From contig JADNYV010000074.1 in the NCBI GenBank assembly GCA_015501055.1, forward strand, positions 62,001 to 126,000: a stretch of DNA of 64,000 bases. The letters run 5' to 3'. Below the pieces are notes generated by a model. It was not told where the DNA came from. It worked only from the letters and a program-made list of their open reading frames with translations, and made no database searches. This stretch comes from Mucidula mucida. Lineage: Eukaryota > Basidiomycota > Agaricomycetes > Agaricales > Physalacriaceae. The position numbers and the translations under genes were made by a program. Below are positions 49,901 to 58,855 of the stretch, in pieces; the stretch's first letter is position 1; every line of letters starts with the position of its first letter.

Positions 49901-50460
49901 GATGGATATGACCTCTAAGATTCGGAAGGAAGCCGGCTTCGTGAAGAGAAGAAAAAGAAACCTCGCGTAGGTAGTGCTGCTTTTTGTGTGTCAGGATGTG
50001 GGCGCTCGCCGCCGCCGCGTTGCGTAAACGCTCCCTCGTCGTCGGTCCACAGAAAGTCTTGTCTCCGACTCTAGGTTCATCTTCTCCAGCGAACACAGTG
50101 TCAGATACAACAGTGCCTGTGTTGATTTTCGAAACATCACCCATTCCCGCCTTGTTCTCCTTGCTTCCTATCAGTGGCGAGCTCGCACATCCCAGCTTAG
50201 ACACCATTGATCCATGCTTTCTCACTTGTACCCAACCAGGATCGTTTGATGAGGTTCTCGCGCGCGCTGTGCCGTCCAGTCACTTAAGTTTATCGGCTGA
50301 CTCAAACTCCACCAATCAACGACGAATTGTGTCTAGATGTCTACGTTGTGCTATGATTATATACGCGATTGAAGCTACCCAAGTGTGAAATAATGCAATG
50401 GAATGGCACCTGTATCTATACTCTGTAACATAGCTGCCCTCTCCCATTAATCTCTCTCTC
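46902..50460. other. 3.5 kb without a convincing gene
   Basis: Minus-strand frames at 48293-48658, 48773-49282 and 49289-49687, and a plus-strand frame at 49984-50388, are long enough to notice. They carry no recognisable domain, and I could not join them through splice sites. The minus frames are rich in hydrophobic and Ser/Pro residues and could be a decayed or poorly conserved membrane-protein gene. Nothing can be named. Confidence 0.3.
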
Positions 50461-52095
50461 TTAGTTAGCATCGTCCATGGTTATACCGCATTCTACTTTC
50501 ACGGAGTCACAAATAACTTTCCAACGTTCGTCGTTCGCAAAGTATAACCAACGCGGGACACGTATCGTTTCCAAACGGGAAGCTTCCTCGAAGGTTGTGG
50601 ACTGTACGCCGACGTCCATATCGTTGGCGCCTGGGGTACGATCGCCCGACGCCACAACATCTAGACACCGAGTCTCGAACATGTCGTAGATGACGGACAC
50701 GTTTTGAACCAAGGAGTCATCCCAGTGTTTGTTGCTAATGTCCAAAACGCGGAGGCGAGGCAGTCGCGAAGTGACTTTGAGCCCAGATATGAACTCAGGC
50801 CCTAGGTCACTGTCGGAAATGCATAAGTTTGTGACGTGCGTGGTCTGTGATAAGAATCGGAAGATGGTTTGCATAATGTCGAAATGCCCACGCGCGCCAC
50901 AAGAGATGTGAAGTTTCGTCAACTTCTCTACTCTGATGGGGTTCAAGACGGGAAAATGGAGAACCCTATCCGGATGGGGGGAGAACTCAAGTGTGAGGTC
51001 ACAGAGAGAAGGCATATCCACAGCTGAGAAAAACTTGTCTAAAGCCGCCTCTGCCGTGGACGCCATACCCTCTGTGACCACAAGATGATGAAGTTGTGGA
51101 AGGGATATTCTGATGTTTTCGGATGGTGGTACTCATGCTTCCACATTAAGGCTCATTAAATTCGACATCGTCCGAAGAAGTTCAAACGCGCCGTCAATGA
51201 TTGCGAAGTCGCTGAGATGGGTGAGCGAGCTTGAGGGCAAAGAGACATAGCTGATAAATGCTTGGTCTGTTTCTAATGAGTGAAGTGCCGGTGCATTCGT
51301 CGAGTTGAATATGTCCAGAACAACACCGGAATGGGCATCTTGGTTGATGGCTAAGATAAGGTGCTCCAAAGACCAGAACACGTTACCCGAAAAGCATAAT
51401 TGCAACGATTGTAAGGGTACGTCTGCCGACAGATGCTTCTAGCGGGGAATGGATGCCTCCAAAATGAGAATGATAGAGTGGTCTTCTATATCTGTGGTAG
51501 CGGTGATAAAGATGAACAAAGGCAAGCCTTTAGAGCGCTCAATCAGGAGAGCCATCTTAAATGCCAGTTGGCGAGGAGTGATATCTTGTGGGAACATGTC
51601 AAAATCAAGCTCGATGTACGTCCACAAGTGTGGCAAGGCCAGTGCAAGTTGTCGCCACCGACGACAGACATGAATTAAAGTCCAAAGCGTTGAAGAGGGA
51701 GCGAGTGCGTCTATCTGCTGCGTACCATCAGCAGTGTCCCACGTCCACACGCAATGTGAAAATATTTCGCCCAAGAATTCATTGGGAAGGGAGCGCATTG
51801 GGTGGAGAAGGGATTTCGCGTCCGCGAGATGAGAATCTGCTTGGGCGCGCGCCCGTACGAGAAGGTCAACCAGCTCCTTCGCCTTGGCGAGTTTTTGGTC
51901 CAAATCATGAATAATGTCAGGCGCCTTCTCCACGACGAAGCGGAAGTCGGCCAGTGCAGCCTCGAGCGGGGGGTGATTGCGGCGAAGAAGTTCTTCAACC
52001 CGCGCAGTTCGCGTTAGAGCGGGATCGTTGGGCTGAAGGGAGAGAAATGCACAAGTAGGGCACTGTGGCGCCGTGTTGTCCAAGGGAGTGGACAT
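50461..52095 (-). pseudogene. F-box/LRR-like protein with two in-frame stops
   Basis: This is a large-family basidiomycete F-box protein, a substrate adaptor of SCF ubiquitin ligases. It starts MSTPLDNTAPQCPTCAF, then a coiled coil (DLDQKLAKAKELVDLLVRARAQ) and the F-box LLHPMRSLPNEFLGEIFSHCVW. After WTLIHVCRRWRQLALALPHLW the Leu-rich tail continues (FIFITATTDIEDHS...). One frame is open over the whole length except for TAG at 51439-51441 and TGA at 51133-51135. Each stop sits where a Trp codon TGG would give a natural sequence, and no GT-AG intron removes the first. The coding downstream of both stops stays in frame and ends at GITMDDAN. A recent pseudogene, or less likely an assembly artefact, is the best reading. 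Confidence 0.75.
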
Positions 52096-52489
52096 CTTGA
52101 GCGCGAGAGCTGGCAGATACAGTGTAATCAGTGAGTAGGAGTAGAATGAAGTATGGAAGCAAGGAATATAATTAAAGGAGGTGTGAAATTCGGTTCAAAG
52201 GCGGGTCGTACAAAATTGAAGGACTACTTCGATGTCTGAAATTAAAAGCAACTTAGTGAGCTTTCACTTCATTGAAGCTGGCATAAATCTTTGAGCTTGC
52301 CTGGAGAAAAGTTTCCTGTCAGAAAGGTCGATCGACAGAAGTGACAGACCAGGCAGTGCGACTCGAACTGGTAGAAGCTCGCAGTGGTAGACCTGAAAGC
52401 AGAAAATGTCACGTTCGCGGTCTTGTCACGAATCATGTGCGGCCCGTGGCATCCCCTCCTTCCTTCGCCCACCATCCTCGACGACGAAC
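52096..52489. promoter_or_regulatory. Divergent promoter region
   Basis: This 394-bp spacer separates the head-to-head F-box pseudogene and cysteine-cluster gene. An AT-rich TATAATTAAA stretch near 52168 may serve as a core promoter. Confidence 0.35.
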
Positions 52490-53631
52490 ATGCCCACCAA
52501 ATCGGAGAACGATCTCAAGGCAGAATGGCTTCACAACAACGTGTCTAAGGTAAAATCAGTGGACCAATATAGGCGCATATATTGACATTTGTGCAGCTCT
52601 GCGACTCATGCCAGATCGATGGCATGGGCTGTAGGAAGCAGGCCAAGGCCATTGCCTGCGTTCAATGCAAAGACCGGAAGAAAGATTGTTCTAGAATGCT
52701 GGACTGGCGCAAGTATAAAGAGGAGCACATCCATAGCGTGTCGACCACAAAGACTTCATACACAAAGCCAACACCCTCGAAGACACATCGCATAATCCTC
52801 CCTCCGGCAAAGCCCAAGACAGCAGCCAAACCGGCAGTGAGTCATGGACTCATACTTGTTGACGAATTACTCTGAACGAAACGTAGCTCGTCTGGACGGA
52901 AAATATGGTGCCAGCCATTACGCAACCTGCGCCCGCTTTCCGAGGTTGGGCCAATGCTCAGCAGTCTCTCGTCAAGGAACCGAATATGGCTCTTACACCA
53001 CCTTCGACATCGCCTGCTTCAGCTACTCAGTCGCTCAACACAACGGAAGAGGAAAAGCCGGATATCGCTCCCAGGCCCAAGCCAACGTCACTCGTACCTT
53101 TGCAGCTGCTTCCTATTCCTCAGCCTCCTCCTCAACGTTCTTCGCTTGGAGCACCGATTCAGGACACTGTTCAACGCCTAGAGAACCAAATACGCACTCT
53201 CAAACGTGATGTCCTGGACAAGGAAATGGCCATCGACACACTCTCTTGTACGGATAAATTTCCTTTTGAATATCACTGCCAAACTCATGACACCTCCAGC
53301 TGCCAAAGAGCGTCTCGACATCGAAATCCGAGAGATGCGCAAAACACGTCTTGGCGAGTTCCTGCATTTAAGCGCGAACCGCCTCAAGTTTCAGGGAACT
53401 GTGAATCGATTTTTTGGACGTCAATTGTCCCCCGCCGATTTTAGGAATGAAGTACAAGCATTTCAGCAAATGCTCGAGGAGCTGGGCGCGCGGTACCTGG
53501 ATCAGTTCCCGACTGACTTTGAAGACGGAGTCGACCTGCTTGACAACTATAGGAGTGATGCTGTACGCCGCGAAAGATGTGCTGATGCTCTGTTGGATTC
53601 CCGCGAGGCGAAGAAACTACGAACTGAATAA
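52490..53631 (+). CDS. Cysteine-cluster and coiled-coil protein, unknown function
   Basis: Four exons (52490-52549, 52597-52836, 52887-53247, 53300-53631) join cleanly to 330 residues. The N-terminus (MPTKSENDLKAEWLHNNVSK) is followed by a compact cluster, CDSCQIDGMGCRKQAKAIAC, then VQCKDRKKDC. This has five or six Cys in a Zn2Cys6-like but non-standard spacing. A Pro/Lys-rich linker leads to QDTVQRLENQIRTLKRDVLDKEMAIDTL, a probable coiled coil. The C-terminal ~110 residues are helical (RLDIEIREMRKTRLGEF..., FRNEVQAFQQMLEELGARYLD). The layout (Cys cluster, linker, coiled coil) recalls DNA-binding regulators of basidiomycetes, but I recognise no family. It is divergent from the F-box pseudogene. 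Confidence 0.7.
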
Positions 53632-54101
53632 TGCTTTTACTTCTTACTGCTTTGCTGTGATTGCTTCTGTGTTTTATGCTCAACTGGCTACGACATGCGC
53701 CTTTGTACTTTAGACAATGCTCGACAAGGATTACTCATCATTTGACTTTCCTTCTCATTTTGATCTGCATGTAAGGATCGCCATAGGACACGCATACGTA
53801 GGTGACCGAAGATGGCCAGAAAACACAAAATACGCCGCGGTATACATTGCTTGTTTGCCTCCAGTGAACACTTTCCATCTGGGAATTACCGAGTGCGCCA
53901 AATGCACCGACTACGCGTTGCAGGTTGGATCGTTAATGCTTGAGACTCACTTGGCAGAACGGTTAGCATGTCTCTTAACCAACTCGATGCTGCTTTTTCC
54001 CTGCCAGCCATCATTTCACACGCTTGCCCGCGTTCGAGGTACACCAAGTACATCACGCTTGAAATGAGTATACTGTTTTTAGGTTCAACAAGCACGCTTG
54101 A
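53632..54101. other. Spacer before the retrotransposon
   Basis: No supported gene. The bases directly before the element end ...CACGCTTGA. The matching right-hand target duplication is beyond the window. Confidence 0.4.
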
Positions 54102-54317
54102 TGTAACGGGGAGTTCCCGATATGGACATGTTTGGCACGAACGTTATGTCGATCGCCTTCGGGCGATCTTTACTTACTCTTTTACTACGACTACTGGCTT
54201 TGTTTTCTATCCGTTTCTACGCTTACGGGTCCCCGAGGTCCCATTTGGACTCAATCTTATTGCTTTATCGTGTTATTTCGGGCCCTCCGGACCTCGACAG
54301 TGTACCTACGGGTTACA
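54102..54317 (+). repeat. 5' LTR, right boundary provisional
   Basis: The left edge TGTAAC is fixed by the matching 3' LTR. The right edge is placed at GTTACA (54312-54317), which forms the inverted partner of TGTAAC and gives a 216-bp LTR. A longer LTR ending further into the leader cannot be excluded, because only 106 bases of the 3' copy are in view. Confidence 0.7.
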
Positions 54318-54573
54318 CTTTTTTTAACACGCAACACGTTGCGTCCAACAGGGAGCGCAAACGGCTTCGACAACAGGTCGAGCCTCCGGATTTGAGGCAA
54401 AAGGCCTCACATACTTACACGGTGTGTTAGACACCTTTTGCTACTGCTGAAAATTTTTTTTAGCCCCCCACGGACGTCGGCGAGCCAGTCGCCGTCGCCC
54501 ATACGTTGGTTGTCACAGGACGCCAGCGCTCCCCCCATTCCTTTCGCTTTCGTCTACGCCCTAGGCTACGACG

Positions 54574-57500
54574 ATGAGCGAAACCTCACGGGCGTCGAAA
54601 CAGTCGGCACCCTCTCATGTGTCGCGACAGTCGGCACGCTTGCGGCAGGAACTCCCGGAATTCACGAAGGACGACCTGCCGCAGCAGACTCGGCGACGAC
54701 AGCCTCAGGCAGCTGAGGATGTCCCGCTACCTATCAGCTTGGACGACATAGGTGACGCTGGAGGCATTCAGGCATTCCAGCCCCCCATCACGTCAACCGA
54801 GCCGGCGCGGTCCCAGTCGGGACTGCCGCCTACACCAACACATGCTGTCTCGAGCACGCCGCCTAAGGTCACACCTACGCGGCGCGTTCGAGGCGACTAC
54901 CGACCATTACCCGATAGTCGGTTTGACGCGGTAAACACGTCGAATCGACAGTCGGAGGATCTGGGGGCGACACGAGTGAAAGCGAGTGTTAGTCCCCGGG
55001 CCGTTGTATCTGATGGAGCAAAAGATGCACCTACGAACGTTGCCAATTTTGAGGCCAACGTGCGTGAGGGAGGGCGTCAAGTGCTCGAGTTGCCACCGCA
55101 GGTTAACGCCCGCGTGGAAATGTATGTTGAATCATTTCGCAGCCATGCTGCACGAGGTGATTTGGCTAATCCATTTGACCAGACGATGGACGCAGTTCAA
55201 CAGAATCTTGCTCTTCCTCGACAGGAGGAAGAGACTGACTCCCAGTATGTGCGTCGCGTCAGGGCGATGGAACGATCAAGGACAGAAAAGCCGGCGGGGA
55301 TAATTCGCCCGGCGTCTTCGATGTCGACTACTTCACGATCTTCAGGTCGGACGGCGCGCTCTTCTGCTTCGGTGAAGGCGTGGCATCAGGACGTGTTCGA
55401 GCGTGGAGTTCTACAGATGATTCACAACGGACAGATGGTTGAGTACAACACTAGTACAGTACCCAAGCAAGATGTTGTGTTAGAGATAATTGATGGTAAT
55501 ATGATGGCCTATATTGCCTCGAAACCAACCATTCAAGTAAAGATTCCTGATCTGGACGATGCTAGATGTGCGCCGTTTATCGCGCGATTTCCGTCGCCTA
55601 CCTGGGAGCTTGATGAATGGATGCAGGCAACTGATGGCCCGATTGCAGCTGTCGTGCCAGAGGTACAGGTCCCACAGGAGGCTGAAGATGTTGTACCGGA
55701 GACTCCAGTGGTACAGGCTCAGAAGGAGACTGAGACCGTTTGGGAGCGCATGAGGAGAGAAAGGAAGCAGGCAGCGGCAACGGCGCGTGCAAAGTACAGC
55801 GACGTCCCGCAGCCTGACAACCTGAAAGTGCATGAAGCGCACACAGACGCGCAAATACTAATATCGGAGAAGCCACCAGTGCCACTGTCTGACGTGTTTG
55901 GACGACGTGATGTGTTTGGACGACTCGGTGTGCTGGTCGAGGACGATGTTGAGATCCCGGTATTGAAGGGGATCAAGACTGAAGAGCCGGAGCCAGTTCA
56001 GGTACGAATGACGCGTATTATTGAGGAGACACCTGCCATAGTGCAGGACCCGCGTCGCACAAGTATCGTGGACGAGACACCTGCCATAGTGCAGAGGCCG
56101 CGTCGCACAAGTATTGTGGATGAGATACCTGCCATAGTGCAGAGGCCGCATCGCACAAGTATTGTGGATGAGACACCTGCCATAGTGCAGAGGCCGCGTC
56201 GCACAAGTATTGTGGAGGAGACACCTGTTGTCGTACAGGCACCGCGTCGCGCAAGTGTCCATGTACGGGCTAGCCAGGAGGCTGTTTCGCCCCGGAAGAA
56301 GAACACGTCTGAGAAGGCGCCGGGACGTCGACCACAAAGGTCGGATCCGGCCATACATGTGGCGAGTTCGAGACGAGTAACCACTCAGGTTCAGCGCTCA
56401 CCTACGATAACCCGGCACAAAGCGGCACCGGTACAGACTGTGCCAGTGCGTGCTCTGCCTACGCCGCCACATCAACCAGACCCCGATCCGAGTGGCTCTG
56501 ATAGCGACGGTGCCGGCGATAGTGGAGATGATGCTGGTCATGGACCAGGACCAAGTAATACTGGTCGTAATGTGCCTGATCCGGGGGATAAAATGCCACC
56601 TCCAGGAGATGGTGACGATGATGGAGATGATGGAGACGATGGTCCCGGTGATGATGGAGATGATAGCCGGAATGGCCGCCCTCCAGTCAACCGTTACGCC
56701 AAGCGTCTTCGTCGTTCGACGTCGGTTATGAATGAGGTCAAGCCGGAGACGAAAGACGAGTTCATATATGTACCTCCAGTACGCGAGACTGGAGTATCAG
56801 TATTGGATGCGATCTTTTTCGAAATCGAAGACATGGTCATGGCGCGCTTATATCGCGAACTGAACGACCGTGATCGTGAACTTGCAAAGATAATAGCACG
56901 CAATGTTGATTCAGCGCCTAAATTCACAGGTGCTACGAATGACATTACGGTGTTTGATAGATGGGCTCGCGACATGATACGCTGGTTGGATCAGACAGGT
57001 GCACATGGGCCTCCCACATTGGAGGATACTGACGCGCCATCTGAGGCTGACCTGACACGTATCACTCTGCTAGCTCAAGGCCTGGCTGGGGGTGCGTTGG
57101 AACACTACCGCCGGGTCACTAATACATATAAGGCTGCAGCAAACCATGGTACTTCTTTCATTGAGGTACTCCACAGTTTGTTTGTGCAGTTCGTTGATGA
57201 TGATTCACTGCGCTTGACTGCATCGCGCCTTGAGTCTGCTAAATACATGGTTAGTGGTGGTGCCCGTGCACTATTCTACTATATGATCAGTCTAGCAAGC
57301 TTGATGCCAACGCCGCCAGATGTATATCGGTTCCATTCGATACTATATAACGCGCTGCCACAGTATATTCGCCGGCAGATGCGGATCGAGGGTATTACGC
57401 CCGAACGTACCGCCTCTCTGAACGTGATTATGCAGAGAGCATTAGCACTGGAACAGAGTATGAAGTCTGAACGTAAGGATGCCCTCTCCGGAGTACATCC

Positions 57501-57807
57501 TCGCGCTCGGATAGTGGCCCAGGAGCGACATGCATTGCCAACAATAAAGGCACGCGATGTTGTCCCGGCACCCATACCTCGAGAGAGAACACCTCGACGT
57601 GACGCGCGACCACCTGCACCCGCCACTTCTAAGCAGGATAACGGAAAATCAGGTCGTAGTGCGCCGTATCGAGGAGGTGGACAGAACCAGACAACCCAAC
57701 GCATTGGGAATAAAGATGTCAAAGTGCGTGGGGCCAAAGTCGAAAACTTGTTACGCATGCGGACAGGAAGGTCACTTTGCAAAGGACACTGTCTGCCCGC
57801 TGTATAG
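54574..57807 (+). CDS. gag: Gag-like polyprotein of gypsy element
   Basis: This is a 1077-codon frame starting MSETSRASKQSAPSHV at the first ATG after the leader. The first ~700 residues are disordered and charged: Ser/Thr/Pro/Arg rich, a 16-residue tandem repeat and a Gly/Asp-rich run (GDGDDDGDDGDD). The retrotransposon gag domain lies near residues 750-960 (FDRWARDMIRWLDQTG, ITLLAQGLAGGALEHYRRV, FIEVLHSLFVQFVDDDS, YNALPQYIRRQMRIEG). The frame then runs past the nucleocapsid start and ends at 57807. The zinc knuckle itself is in the next frame, so either +1 recoding or a sequence change occurs near 57720-57745. Gag would form the particle that packages element RNA. Confidence 0.85.
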   Translation: MSETSRASKQSAPSHVSRQSARLRQELPEFTKDDLPQQTRRRQPQAAEDVPLPISLDDIGDAGGIQAFQPPITSTEPARSQSGLPPTPTHAVSSTPPKVTPTRRVRGDYRPLPDSRFDAVNTSNRQSEDLGATRVKASVSPRAVVSDGAKDAPTNVANFEANVREGGRQVLELPPQVNARVEMYVESFRSHAARGDLANPFDQTMDAVQQNLALPRQEEETDSQYVRRVRAMERSRTEKPAGIIRPASSMSTTSRSSGRTARSSASVKAWHQDVFERGVLQMIHNGQMVEYNTSTVPKQDVVLEIIDGNMMAYIASKPTIQVKIPDLDDARCAPFIARFPSPTWELDEWMQATDGPIAAVVPEVQVPQEAEDVVPETPVVQAQKETETVWERMRRERKQAAATARAKYSDVPQPDNLKVHEAHTDAQILISEKPPVPLSDVFGRRDVFGRLGVLVEDDVEIPVLKGIKTEEPEPVQVRMTRIIEETPAIVQDPRRTSIVDETPAIVQRPRRTSIVDEIPAIVQRPHRTSIVDETPAIVQRPRRTSIVEETPVVVQAPRRASVHVRASQEAVSPRKKNTSEKAPGRRPQRSDPAIHVASSRRVTTQVQRSPTITRHKAAPVQTVPVRALPTPPHQPDPDPSGSDSDGAGDSGDDAGHGPGPSNTGRNVPDPGDKMPPPGDGDDDGDDGDDGPGDDGDDSRNGRPPVNRYAKRLRRSTSVMNEVKPETKDEFIYVPPVRETGVSVLDAIFFEIEDMVMARLYRELNDRDRELAKIIARNVDSAPKFTGATNDITVFDRWARDMIRWLDQTGAHGPPTLEDTDAPSEADLTRITLLAQGLAGGALEHYRRVTNTYKAAANHGTSFIEVLHSLFVQFVDDDSLRLTASRLESAKYMVSGGARALFYYMISLASLMPTPPDVYRFHSILYNALPQYIRRQMRIEGITPERTASLNVIMQRALALEQSMKSERKDALSGVHPRARIVAQERHALPTIKARDVVPAPIPRERTPRRDARPPAPATSKQDNGKSGRSAPYRGGGQNQTTQRIGNKDVKVRGAKVENLLRMRTGRSLCKGHCLPAV
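56023..56262 (+). repeat. Five 48-bp tandem repeats inside gag
   Basis: Each unit encodes a 16-residue peptide of the pattern DETPAIVQRPRRTSIV with few changes. The outer units are the most diverged (EETPAIVQDP... first, EETPVVVQAP... last). Copy number is likely to vary between element copies. Confidence 0.9.
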
Positions 57808-58855
57808 CTTGAACAAAGATCGGGCCGCGGAGACGCTATATCACATTGTAGATGATGATGATAGTGAGGATGAGCCTCACGAGTGGGATAATCCAGAGGA
57901 AGCCGATCCTTGGGGTGGATCCCAATTCGATGAGGACGCGGCGGATGATGATGTGGTAAACACAAATCAAGAGGATCCTGTCGACGCCGGCACATCAGAC
58001 CAGCCACGAGTTGGGATGATGTGGGCTGGTGACTGGGAGGACGTACGCGCCTATGGCATGCGTGAGACAGAGGAGTCATACTCAGATAGTGATTGCGAAA
58101 GCGTCGCTGAATCAGAGGACGAGTATGTCCTGGAATATGGCGAGTTCCTACGGACTATGCAGATTGACGAGACGAGAGACGCTGATGGAAAGCGGGGCTA
58201 CGTTCCAACGTTAGACCCTACGCGCTCACAGTTGCCTCGCTCGCTAAAACGCCCTCGTCGTACGAACCAAGAGAAGCGATGCCTAGCAGTGTTTCTTGAG
58301 GTTAATGGACATAAGGCGTTCACACTATGTGATAGTGGGTGCACAACTGAGCTTATGAGCCACGATTTTGCTCACCTAGTCCAGCCGGAGTTGTTTGAGC
58401 TTGATGAGCCTATTACGATTCAGCTTGGTACTAAAGGCAGTCGGTCGCAAATCATATATGGGGCGTTCGCACCCTTCTCATATGACAGTAGTAAGATAGC
58501 GGTCTCTGGGCGCGAATATTTTGATATCGCGAATGTTGATCGTTATGATGTTGTTGTCGGAACGTCGTTTATGAGGCGACACAAGATTTCATTGGACTTT
58601 GAGTACGATGTAGTCCGTGTGAAGGGCCAGCCCATGCCTACTCTACTAGAGAAGGAAGAGCTGCACGAGATTGCTCGACGATATTCGGCGAACGTTCAAC
58701 CGAAGAAGAAGCTGGAGGGTCTAGTCGTCCCAACAAAGCCAAGGCCCAGCCGGTCTATTCCTCGGGAGGATTTGAAGTCAGATATCAAGGGCAAGGCCAG
58801 GGCTTCTGCTGAGGGGGAGCGTTACGCTCACCTGAAGAAGAAGCCAAGGGATTGA
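57720..58855 (+). CDS. Nucleocapsid zinc knuckle and aspartic protease segment
   Basis: This is the +1 frame relative to gag. It carries CYACGQEGH...C, a CCHC-type knuckle with two extra residues before the last Cys. An acidic spacer (VDDDDSEDEPHEWDNPEEAD) follows, then a retroviral-type aspartic protease, VNGHKAFTLCDSGCTTELMS (catalytic D-S-G), with FDIANVDRYDVVVGTSFMRRHKI as the second half of the fold. The frame closes at TGA 58853-58855 and reopens immediately in the same frame into the reverse transcriptase region. The stop may be a mutation or a readthrough site. Confidence 0.8.

Noticed and set aside
46902..50460. A multi-exon membrane-protein gene on the minus strand
   Set aside because: Frames of 120-170 codons are present but could not be linked by splice sites, and no transporter or receptor motif is visible.
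50461..52095. Repeat-induced point mutation of the F-box gene
   Set aside because: Only two suspicious G-to-A changes are seen and no general depletion of the affected dinucleotides is apparent by eye. This genome-defence process is not expected in Agaricomycetes.
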